The notes under the pieces are model-generated. The model was not told the origin of the DNA. It worked only from the letters and a program-made list of their open reading frames with translations, and ran no database searches. Of a stretch of 64,000 bases of DNA, positions 1 to 9,800 are shown piece by piece (the stretch's first letter is position 1; each line of letters begins with the position of its first letter). The stretch covers positions 5,299,961-5,363,960 of the forward strand of contig NC_020172.2 in NCBI RefSeq assembly GCF_000224145.3. Reading direction: 5' to 3'. Both the position numbers and the translations under genes were made by a program. The stretch is from Ciona intestinalis. Lineage: Eukaryota; Chordata; Ascidiacea; Phlebobranchia; Cionidae.

Positions 1-107
1 TAGGACACTGGGCTTAGTTGACTAATTCTCTATGGGTGAGGTCCTATGGCAAGGCACCACCTGAAGCCTGAGATTTGAGGCATAAAATTAGCCTATTACC
101 CTGTGCT

Positions 108-440
108 AAGGGATGCACATTACAGAATAATTAGGTATTCCACGATATCCTAGAACACGTTATTTTGAATCTAGAATTCCGTATCTAGAATTTGGAATCT
201 TTTTGTATTTATAAGAAAAAACGTATAAAGCCAAAACAGCCTAGCCGTAACGTTTAGCAACCTTTGAAGAGCTTAAAAGTCCCACAAACACAAGAATTTT
301 TTTTTAATTTAAAAAAATTGTTAGTTTAGTTCCATAGTATATGATGCCGTCATTAAACAGAATACCGAATTCCGTAATTAGATTTGGGACAAAAAGGATT
401 TGAATCTCACAAATTTGAAATTCTATAATGTGCACCCCTA
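108..440. mobile_element. hAT-like MITE, TAGGGATGCAC family, copy 1
   Basis: A 333-bp non-coding element. The ends are inverted (AAGGGATGCACATTACAGA at the left; the right end read inward begins TAGGGGTGCAC). It is flanked by a perfect 8-bp direct repeat CCTGTGCT (100-107 and 441-448). The 8-bp duplication and YAGGGRTG-type ends point to the hAT superfamily. A second copy lies at 47991-48423. Confidence 0.85.
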
Positions 441-448
441 CCTGTGCT

Positions 449-780
449 TCATCCTTTTTTAAACGTTTACAAACTCATGCATGCACACCTAAATATTAAA
501 CCTTTTGGTTCTCATCCCCAAAATAAACATGAAAGTATCCTAACTCGACAGCGAGCATGAGGTGTTAAAACCTTGGTTTCCCACCCTGAAGATAACCATA
601 AAAGTATTCTATGCAAACAGTGGGCATTGGGTGTATACAACCACTGTCCACTATGTATGGTGGACACAACAAAGGTAGAACAAGACAACAAAAGTAAAAC
701 AAGACAACTCTATCACTAATACCTCAACTTATCTAATTATAACAATATTATTTTAAATTTTCTAACACTCGTTATCTTAC
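449..780. other. Non-coding, degenerate repeat fragments
   Basis: Bases 540-640 hold decayed pieces of the 71-bp minisatellite family (CTCGACAGCGAGCATGAGG and similar). The rest is AT-rich with no recognisable exon. Bases 1-60 are a fragment of the ~97-bp repeat family (GGGTGAGGTCCTATGGC). A further PUS1 exon was looked for here and not found. Confidence 0.6.
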
Positions 781-3078
781 CTTCCGTTATTTTATACGAA
801 GTGTTTCCCGTCCCATAATCAGCGAATGCAAAAGTAGGGAGAGTGTATGAATATGTACGGCCCTCTGCTTTAAGTTGGGCATTGAACCCCTGGGTTGTGC
901 GGCGCACAGCTGTGAACAAGTGTGTGGTTTTAATAGAATACAGTGACACATGCAAATAGAGCGTGACATTTTATATTGAAATAAACAAAGAGAATAAATG
1001 ACATAAGGTTATTTCTGTCAAATGAATAAAATAAATGGAAAAGAATAAATGAAGAAAACTTATTTATTCTAACGTGGTGGGGTAACAGGAGTCGTTATAA
1101 CACAAATGTTTTGTGTTATTTACCTTGCGCCCAGTAATAAATAAATGACATTTATTTATTCTTGCATGGAAGAGCACCTACAGGAGTTATACCACAAGTG
1201 TTCATTTTCACACATCTATGCTCTGTAAATCAAACAATAAGACATAGCCACATACCCATAACAACAATATCTTCTGGCAGATGTTGGTTGATCAAACCAA
1301 CTACATTTTCGTTCAATCTTAACTTGAGTGAAGCAACTTGTCCACATGTAGAAACTCCCTGGCAATACATTTGAATGAAAGAATGAATGAATGTCACTTA
1401 CTTTATCCCAGCGTCGCCGGAAAACGACAGTCGTTATCACACGGGTTTAACACCTCGTGCCAGCTTACGAGTTACCATGTATGTTACAACCCATTAGTGA
1501 CCACTGTGTTGGAGCAATTGCTGTTAAGTGTCTTGCCCAAGGACACATACGCCCACAATGGTAGCAGCGTCGAGCCTCGAATCCATTACCTTTGGGTTAC
1601 AGGCAGGCGCACAAACCACTATGCCATGGCACGGGATATTTGATATGTTACTAAGCTATATATAAAGGAAAAAACTACAAATACTGTATATACCATGTTA
1701 TTAATACGCCAATGACATATTTGGGTTCTTTGAATCTGATTGCGACACACTTATTATTCAATCAGGTTTCCTATGTTTGACAACTGAGAGTTAACCTGCA
1801 TTTTTTACAACATTGCCCCGGATTTTACTTAAAATTCATCAAACCTGACGCTTATACATGACACAAAGTTGTAAAACTCCAAAATTTTAAAACAGACGTT
1901 GCTTCTTTTGCAATGACTAACAATGTCATTTACAAGAGTCATATATCTTTTATAGGCCTACTATACCATTTTCTTTACCTAATTTGTGTCTATTAGGTAT
2001 TCTGAGCCTCCAAACAATACCTTATCTGTCCTTGATGCGCTTTTATACGTCATCTTGTGAGGTTCTTGCACACAATTAGAAGGAACAACTTTAGCGTCAA
2101 CAAGAGCTTGAAATAAATCTCCTTCTATAGTTTTGATCCATCTTTCCCCTCTGTTCATTTGAAGACCGTGGTAGTTTGCTCCACAGTATGCGAACAACAT
2201 AGCAACCTTTAGGGTTAAAATTGCCGTATTAAAAAGAATGGTCTACATCTGTATGGCAGTAATAATGGAGTTTAAAAATATACTTATTTTTGCTGGATTT
2301 ATTTCGCTATGCCCAAATCTGTCCATATATACAACACAATCGACTCATTATAATGGTTCAGTTTAAAAACTAAATCCCTATCCCAGCATGCACAAGGAAC
2401 ACTTCTGGTGTTTGAAATATCATTATTATTACTGTATTAATTACACTGTATTAAACATAACAGCCCATAAATATTATTTATATGACATTATTGTCTATAT
2501 TTTCAAACGGTTCGGTTTAAAACACCTAAAACTTTATTAATAATTCCTCATTGCAAAACAACAGTAAATAGTTGTAAATTGAATATAAAGTGAACTTACT
2601 TTTCTCTTTGGTCCAGACACAAGACCAGAGTTTGCTTCACTGCCCTCTATAAAAACAGCATTATAAAACTCAATATGAAATGAAAATAAGGCACTAGTGA
2701 AGAATCCTCCAGTACATTACAGATTAGGCTGGTGGAAAGTGTTAGAGGTTGGTAGTTAGGAGTTATGGGGCCAGTGGTTATATGCGTTGATGGTTGCGTT
2801 TAGCAGTTAAATAAATAAAAAAGCGAAATACCGGAGTTTTGATTAGGGGTTATTCGGTTTTTTTTGATTAGGGGTTATTACCCTTGATTAGGGGTTATTC
2901 GGGTAATTAGGGGTTAGTCGTTACAGTGGTAGTCTATAACGGTTAGTGGTTGGTTGTTACGTTTACTGGTTAGCAGATAACGAATGTTTAATAGCACTGA
3001 AAATCAATAAAAAAGTGAAATACCGGAGTTCTTAATGTCAATTCCATCGTCAATTTTAGCTATGTTCGCGGCATCCAT
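781..3078 (-). CDS. PUS1: tRNA pseudouridine synthase 1 (PUS1), 3' part outside window
   Basis: Converts uridine to pseudouridine in tRNAs (TruA/Pus1 family; nuclear and mitochondrial in animals). Exons on the minus strand: 3078-3024, 2646-2600, 2206-2021, 1358-1256, 909-781; all donor/acceptor pairs are GT-AG and phases agree. The protein starts MDAANIAKIDD; a basic linker (GPKRK) leads into AMLFAYCGANYHGLQMN, the TruA N-terminal strand. Exon 3 ends with SASRTDK and exon 4 begins GVSTCGQ: the RTDKGVS box holds the catalytic aspartate. Exon 5 carries VRRTTQGFNAQ and RTYSYTLPTFAF, both typical of Pus1. It ends in phase 1 at a good donor, and no later exon is visible before base 1, so about half of the protein lies outside. 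The start shown has no obvious mitochondrial presequence. SELENOK lies head to head about 1 kb away. Confidence 0.95.
1377..1637 (-). mobile_element. tRNA-derived SINE in PUS1 intron 3
   Basis: Read on the minus strand: a tRNA-like head (GTGCCATGGCATAGTGGTT, then GGTAATGGATTCGAGGCTCG with a B-box-like GGATTCGAG), a body with GTGTCCTTGGGCAAGACACT and a tail ending in (CATT)n. The tail stops about 19 nt before the exon 4 acceptor. The CTTGGGCAAGACACTTAAC core looks like a domain shared by several animal SINE families; which one is not settled here. Confidence 0.8.
2692..2990. mobile_element. Relic of the CACTAGTGAAGAAT MITE with telomere-like core
   Basis: Begins GGCACTAGTGAAGAATCCTC, the same terminal motif as the elements at 15639 and 46854. 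The interior is rich in GATTAGGGGTTATT and GGTTAGTGGTT units. No matching right end was found. It sits in PUS1 intron 1. A short stretch that includes the exon-1 splice junction (GAAATACCGGAGTT) is present both at about 2825-2838 and at 3017-3030. Confidence 0.6.
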
Positions 3079-3179
3079 GGTTAAGTGTGGGAGTTGTGTA
3101 ATAGAGGTTGTTGACAGTTGGTTTGGCTGGAAAAAGGAATAAATGATAAGATGGCAAACAAACTGTTTCATTCAAATAC

Positions 3180-3560
3180 ACCTTATGCACAATGTCAAGA
3201 TATAACATGAATGTCTTCCTATACAGTATACATCAGACACACATGATGTATTCATACCTCATGCTTACTGTCGAGTTATAACATGGGTGTCTTCTTATAC
3301 ACCAGACACATATGGTGTATTTATACACCTCATGCTCACTGTTAAGTTACAACATGGGTGTCTTCTTATACACCAGACACACATAGTGTATTCATACACC
3401 TCATGCTCACTGTCAAGTTATAACATGGGTGTCTTCTTATACACCAGACACACATGGTGTATTCATACCTCATGCTTACTGTTGAGTTATAACATGGGTG
3501 TCTTCTTATACACCAGACACACATAGTGTACTCATACACCTTATGCTCACTATTAGTGTA
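3180..3560 (+). repeat. 71-bp minisatellite array
   Basis: About five tandem copies of a 71-bp unit (ACATGGGTGTCTTCTTATAC, then ACCAGACACACATGGTGTAT, then CATACACCTCATGCTCACTG). It lies in the 1-kb gap between the divergent PUS1 and SELENOK starts. Related arrays are at 7110, 19930, 57140, 58725 and 61290. Confidence 0.95.
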
Positions 3561-4076
3561 AAGTTACAATCCGTGTGGAAATCCTTAAATTAAATTTATT
3601 CCACACATAATGGTACACCCATACCTTCTGTATACTGGTGAATCTGTAACGCCGCAATAAAATTCGTAGAGCAGATCGTAGCATTTATTTGCACGTTTCC
3701 CAGAAAGATTTCAAAACTATTGCACACTTACAGGTTTTATCGTACAGTAATAACAGGTTTTCATACACGTGATTTTCGAAAAACATAAATATTTCAGACA
3801 GTTTACAACAATTTTAATTCAATAAAACATATTTATCTAAAATTCTTTAGCTAAAATCAAAAAAAAAGGTGTACGTTTCGTTGTTAATTTGAGTTTCGTG
3901 TCGTCGGGGACGATTAAATGTTATTGCTACTTCTATGCGTACAGCTGATTTCTATTTGCTGAGTCATGATTTCAACATTTATGCGTCATCACTTTCGTTG
4001 AAAATATTTGTTTTGTTCATTAAAAGACATCGGAATATTATTTTATTAAAAAGTCGAAGAAATATACGAAACCATC

Positions 4077-5153
4077 ATGGTTTACGTTTCCGCAGGTTCG
4101 TTAAAATAATACTAAATTTACATAAACTTTTATTAAATACTTTGAATGTAGCCTACGTGGTAGTTTTACGGAACATATTTAACATTTTGTTGCTATTTTT
4201 TATGCTACATTTTTTATTTGGGATCTCCATAGTAGAACACTGGATGTTGGGGAAATGAGTTAATGTACCAACATTACATAAGTGTGGTTCATTTAAAATC
4301 CCAAGATCCGGTAAAAGAAAATACCGTTTTTAAATAAATTGAGTAAATGTAAAATTAATATTTTTAGGAGGAATCCAATCACAGCGCTCCATGTGGCGGG
4401 TTTCATTTATATCGGAATCTTTTTGGGGACTTATTAATTTTATTGTTCTCTTGTAAGTACATGTGCATTGTTTTTTTTAATATTGTCCAATATGTTCCAA
4501 CAGTGAGTGCATATTTTATGACATACATATATATATATTGCAAAAAATAAATGATGACCTTTTTGGGGAACTGTATTTATTATTTTCCCATTTAAATTAG
4601 AAGAAAATTAAGTCACATTACTAAATAAATGAACCACAATTTTTAACTGCCAAGTAATTAACACAGCTCTAACATCATTCTTAATTCTCTCATTCCAGCT
4701 TCAAGACAATGGTCCAACCAGATCTTACAAAGCATGGAAGAGGTTTGCAATCAAACTACTCAGCGAAACCAAAGTATGAATAACTCTTTCTATTATATAT
4801 AGTAGGGGGGTGGGGCACCTTTTCATTCTATGTTTTCGTCTTATTTAGTAGTAAACAAAGAATTATAAAACCGAATCCACACAACTCCCAATAAACAACT
4901 TTATATTAAAATGGGTCAATCTGCCATATTATTGCTATAATGTACGTAGAAGCAAAATATATTTTTAAAAAATATATACATTACAGCAGAAAAAAAATAT
5001 TAAAAATTTACATTAAAGCGGGAATTTGTAAAAGTTACCATTTTATATTACAGCGGCGGGGATGATTCTGGCCCCCGCAGAAGAATGGGGGGTTTCAAGA
5101 GAAGTACTGGTCCCTCACCCCCACCTGCTGCAGGGGGTGGGTGAGGTCGGTAA
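4077..5153 (+). CDS. SELENOK: Selenoprotein K, with in-frame UGA selenocysteine
   Basis: Small ER membrane selenoprotein; in vertebrates it works with the p97/Derlin degradation machinery and the palmitoyltransferase DHHC6. Exons 4077-4095, 4368-4452, 4699-4773, 5054-5153; GT-AG, phases 1, 2, 2. The 92-residue product (human about 94) starts MVYVSAGG. It has the conserved hydrophobic segment MWRVSFISESFWGLINFIVL (about 15-34) followed by FFKTMVQPD, then a Gly/Pro/Arg-rich tail GPRRRMGGFKRSTGPSPPP and ends AAGGGUGR. Codon 90 is TGA (5142-5144) and the true stop is TAA (5151-5153); the family is known to end in GGUGR, so the UGA is read as selenocysteine. A SECIS hairpin lies 240 nt downstream. 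A standard gene caller would stop three codons early. Confidence 0.97.
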
Positions 5154-5390
5154 ATGCTTACCTCTAATTCTGGGGTAAGCACCTAAAAAGGGGGTCACAT
5201 TTCCTGTATTGTAAAAAAGTAGAAATTCTTGCATAGACTATCAGCTGTATAAGAATATTCCTAAGATTATTAGAATAGATGTAGATTTATTTGGATTGGT
5301 TTTGTGATCCCTTTTTTATTAGAAATAACTTCATTATATGCTACATATGTATGTGTATATTAATACATATATACATGTGTTGTATATTTA

Positions 5391-5435
5391 ATGATGGGTT
5401 CTCACTAAACCTACCTTTGGTGTGAGAATCTTGAG
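5391..5435 (+). promoter_or_regulatory. SECIS element in SELENOK 3' UTR
   Basis: 5' core ATGA (5391-5394) and 3' core TGAG (5432-5435) frame a 9-bp helix, GGTTCTCAC (5397-5405) against GTGAGAATC (5422-5430). The apical loop contains the conserved unpaired AAA (5407-5409) and a small inner pairing ACC/GGT, as in form 2 SECIS. The spacing of 12 nt from ATGA to the loop adenines fits the eukaryotic rule. It recruits SBP2 and eEFSec so that the UGA codon is decoded as Sec. Confidence 0.9.
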
Positions 5436-5832
5436 GAGATGAAGTTTTTCTTTTATTGTTTTGTAAATAATTCTGATGCATTGTGTGCAATAATATGTTG
5501 TGCATGTGACATCATAATGCATTGTCTGATGCTCTATTGTTGTCATTGTAAATATGAGAATAAACTAAATGATGTCATAATGCATATTCATGTATCACAG
5601 TCACAGTTTTCAGAATAAACTAAAAATATTCTCACAAGTTTTCACAGACTGTGATGTACTAAAACAATTATCATAACAATAATGAGCATTATGATCAAAT
5701 ACATTGGAAGAGTTTATGAAAATTAAGCAGAGTATAAAGATTTATATGGCACATGTGTGGTAACTATATTAAATAATGAGTATAGGGATAAGTTATTACA
5801 AAAAAACATGTCCTTTATTATTTGTGTTTCTA

Positions 5833-5955
5833 TAGGCGCCAAACTTTATAAAAGGCAGGGTGGGCAGGCATTCCATTAATCAGTTACGATTGGTTAACAG
5901 GAATGAGTGTTTAAATAACCCTGCCTCCCCCGCATTTTATAAAGTTTGGCGCCTA
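5833..5955. mobile_element. Palindromic MITE, GGCGCCAAAC family
   Basis: Inverted ends GGCGCCAAACTTTATAAAA and TTTTATAAAGTTTGGCGCC, flanked by TA on both sides (probable TA target duplication). The interior is a mostly unpaired CCTGCC-rich stretch. Other copies: 6188, 13439, 41700, 43255, and a fragment at 46021. Confidence 0.85.
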
Positions 5956-6187
5956 ACTGTATTATACTGAATGTAATAATAGGTGACTTGTATTTAAAGT
6001 GGTAGAATTTACATATATATATATATTTATGGGTGTGTATACAATATATAGTATATATAAACAAAACATTCAAATACCCTTCTAAAATGAAAGCATGGAC
6101 ATTATACTAGGATTGAGTGTTTAATGGTACAGGCTGTTTAGTACCAGAGGGGATGGATAATAAACACTGTCATTTTAGAAGGTCCCA

Positions 6188-6347
6188 TAGGCGCCAAACC
6201 TGGGGTGGCATGGGGGGCAGGTGAACCCCTTAATTTTCTACACTTTATTACTCAGTAAACGTTACAACCAAAAAGTTAGATTTGTTTCACAGGATTGTGT
6301 GCCTAACTATCTCCGCCTCCCCTGTGTTTATAAAAGTTTGGCGCCTA
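6188..6347. mobile_element. Palindromic MITE, GGCGCCAAAC family
   Basis: Left end TAGGCGCCAAACCTGGGGTG, right end AAAAGTTTGGCGCCTA, about 160 bp, between TA dinucleotides. Lies between the convergent SELENOK and GNS genes. The rest of 5440-6886 is AT-rich with dinucleotide runs and no exon. Confidence 0.85.
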
Positions 6348-6547
6348 TTTGAAGGCAAAACAAAAGAATATAGGTGAGTATAATTGCACACATAATATAG
6401 CAGGGCTTAAACACATTAGAAATAAACACCTTTTGAAGTACGTAAAGTGGGCTTGCACTCAAGTACGCTTAATCTGGTATCAAATATTTAACTCACATGT
6501 TGAAATTAATACACCAGAAAAGCAATTTAAAAATTTGATACAAAGTA

Positions 6548-6737
6548 GTGTAGGGTAAGATGGATACTGTTAAGTTTTGCACATAATCTTATATTTTACA
6601 ATCGTTTTTAACAATTTAACGACCTTGTTTTTGAGTCGTGAGGATACAAATATATAATTCTGTGAATATGGTTTGTTTAGTACCAAATGGGACGATAAAG
6701 AGAATAAAATGACACCATCCTACCCCACCTACTATAT
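6548..6737. mobile_element. Palindromic MITE, GGGGTAAGATGGGACACC family
   Basis: A diverged copy of the commonest MITE in the window: one end GTAGGGTAAGATGGATACTG, the other ACACCATCCTACCCCACCTA. The shared interior reads TCGTGAGGATAC, then a TTCTTT-like run and ACTACCAAATGGGACGA. Better copies are listed further on. Confidence 0.75.
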
Positions 6738-6886
6738 AGCTTCTAAAAACAACTCTGGTTTAGAAGTTTTAGCAGATTACAAAACAGAAACAACTGTCAA
6801 AAGAGCTAAGAAAGCAGTCAGATCATCTTGAAAAATGACAAAAAAAATGAAGATGGCATGAAACAGTATGAATGATTAACTTAAAA

Positions 6887-9800
6887 TCATAAAGGACTAA
6901 CATAAGGGTTAAACAAAGTTTGCGTATGTTGCCAAAATCGACTTAAAGCGTCCACAAACCAGTGCTTTGTGGTGGGTATGGCAGAATAATCGATGTAACT
7001 TTGTTCCCTGCATGTTTTACCACTGCATAGCCCGAGCATAATTAACCTCTTGTTCATTTTGACCAAGACCTGTTGGAAATATAAAGCTTTTAATTCAACT
7101 ATATATACATGGTGTATGCACCTTATGCTTATTGTTAAGTTATAACATGGGTGTCTTCCTATACACCAGACACACATGGTGTATTCATACACCTCATGCT
7201 CACTGTCAAGTTATAACATGGGTGTCTTCTTATACACCAGACACACATGGTGTATTCATACACCTCATGCTCACTGTGGAGTTATAACATGGGTGTCTTC
7301 TTATACACCAGACACACATGGTGTATTCATACACCTCATGCTCACTGTCAAGTTATAACATGAGTGTCTTCTTATACACCTCATGCTCGCTGTCACGTTA
7401 TAACATGAGTGTGTCTTCTTATACACCAGACACATATGGTATATTCATACACTTCATGCTCACTATCAAGTTATAACATGAGTGTCTTCTTATACACCTC
7501 ATGCTCGCTGTCAAGTTATAACATGAGTGTGTCTTCTTATACACCAGACACATATGGTGTGTTCATACACGATGCACCTCATGCATGCCCATTGAAAATA
7601 ATATATAACACGAATGTCTTCACATACCCCCCAAAGCAACAATAAAATAAATACAAACATATACTCACTGTGGGGTCCACAGTATCCTTGATATTATTAA
7701 GCTGATGTGGGTCAATTGTATGATTATACAACTCAACAAACGTCTCAGTATCAGTGAACTCACAATACATAAGATCTACTTTATGTTGTGGTTGTAATGT
7801 CCTTACACAGCTATATGTGTTATTGTAAGCATCCTCACACACACAACCAGGGAAGCATTGCTGGAGGAACAAAAGTGCTCTGTTAGGTTGGACCTTTTTT
7901 TGGACTATAAGAGAACATGCTACAAAATGGCAATTTTGTTTCTACTTTATGTCAGTAAAGTCTAAAGTGGTACTGTGCGACACGCTTAAATGAATGTAAC
8001 TCATTTATCCTCGCATGACGGGGTTACGACAGTCATTATAACACGGGTGTTCTGTTTCATACACCTCATGCCAGCTTACAAGTTACCATGTATGTAACTT
8101 GTTTATCCTCGCAGGGTAGGGCAACGACAGTCGTTATAACACCAGTTATATGTTTCATACACCTCATGCCAGCTTACAAGTTACCACGTATGTAACTTAT
8201 TTATCCTCACATGACGGGGTTACAACAGTCATTATAACACGGGTGTTCTGTTTCATACACCTCATGCCAGCTTACAAGTTACCATGTATGTAACTTATTT
8301 ATCCTTGCACGGCGAGGTAACGACAGTCGTTATAACACGGGTGTTCTGTTTCATACACCTCATGCCAACTTACAAGTTACCATGTATGTAACTTATTTAT
8401 CCTTGCACGGCGAGGTAACGACAGTTGTTATAATACGGGTGTTCTGTTACATACACCTCGTGCCAGCTTAAGAGTTACCACGTATGTAACTTTGTGGGCA
8501 ATTGATTATTTTTTTGTTAAACCCTTTACATATTTACAAGTTACGACGCATGTAACTTACTGAAACCCCTCTCCATGTAGGGGAACACCCAGGAGGTGGT
8601 GAATCCTTTCCCTCACCTTGATATTCAACAAGGAAGTCGCTTCTCCATTTAGGTTTGTTGTTGCTCTTTCATGTATGAATATATTACGTAAATGCTAAGC
8701 ACATCATTATAACAATAGTTATTACTCTTTCAGCAGATTTTCATGTAAAACAATTTCATACCTAATCGTAACATAATCCAACAACTAAAAAAAAGAATAT
8801 TATTATAAAAACTTGAAGTAACGGAAAAGAAGCAGAAAAATTCAAAATTATTTGAAGCAATACCAATTCCTATCAATACTTTTGGGTTTTACCGATTTAA
8901 CTTATACGAATTGATTATTTTTATAAAAAATGTTTGTGATTATAAAAATAAATATATGTATACAGGCATACTTTATAAAAAATATTTTTACCAGTAATGT
9001 AATGCCCATAACATAGAAATCAATAAAACTTACATTCAGTAACGGAACGAGGGATTCCCCATCCATCATCAAGGGGAAATCCCCTTTACCCCCATTTACA
9101 ATGTCCGCCACAGTGGGGGCAATGTCAACGTTCACAATGGGTTCGCTACGGGTCACATTCTTTGAGACCCCTGGCCCACGAATGATAAGTGGGACCCGTA
9201 AATCAAACTCATATAATTGACGTTTGTCTATAGGGAGACTGAATTGACCTGCGTGGAAAGTGTTGTACCCAATACATAAGGAGTAATATCCATACAACAT
9301 ATTATATTCTATATTCTACAGCTTGGTATGTCATGAGATTTAAGCCGGTGTTGGCCCATTACTCCACACTGCTCCTTATTATTTTATATCCTATAATTGA
9401 CACTTGTTAATAGGGAGAAAAAATCAACATATATTTCAGCTCGACAGCTCATATAATGCTAACAACTTTTATATTTTATATGGGTTAGGTTATAGAATAT
9501 AATATTGCAGGTCTGAAATGGCCTGAACGATAATATTGTATTCAAAACAATATTGGCCTATATATTGTCCAATATATAAAACATGTTAATCTATTTTGGT
9601 ATTTCTGCTTCCATGCATAATGTAACAGCACTTTTTAGGTTCCTCTGGTGTAAAAAATTCCCCAATTAGGTAAAAAAGTCATGCGAATGGCAGACGAAAT
9701 GTTGGAATAAAATTATAGTACACTACTCTAATTTTCTCACCTAAATGATATCCGTTATCAGATGAGAAAAACACATAAGTATTATCGAGTTGTTTCATCT

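Noticed and set aside
1338-1643. 101-codon ORF on the plus strand
   Set aside because: It is the antisense of a SINE plus the opposite strand of PUS1 exon 4.
3287-3526. Repetitive ORF encoding [17 protein letters not shown]-like units
   Set aside because: It is a translation of the 71-bp minisatellite. The same unit is open in several frames and recurs in other arrays, so it is not a gene.
3935-4258. 107-codon AT-rich ORF upstream of SELENOK
   Set aside because: It overlaps SELENOK exon 1 in another frame, has no recognisable similarity and consists of hydrophobic low-complexity codons.
7110-8555. CRISPR-like array of spaced repeats
   Set aside because: Eukaryotic minisatellites: units are head-to-tail without unique spacers, and the same units recur in other introns.
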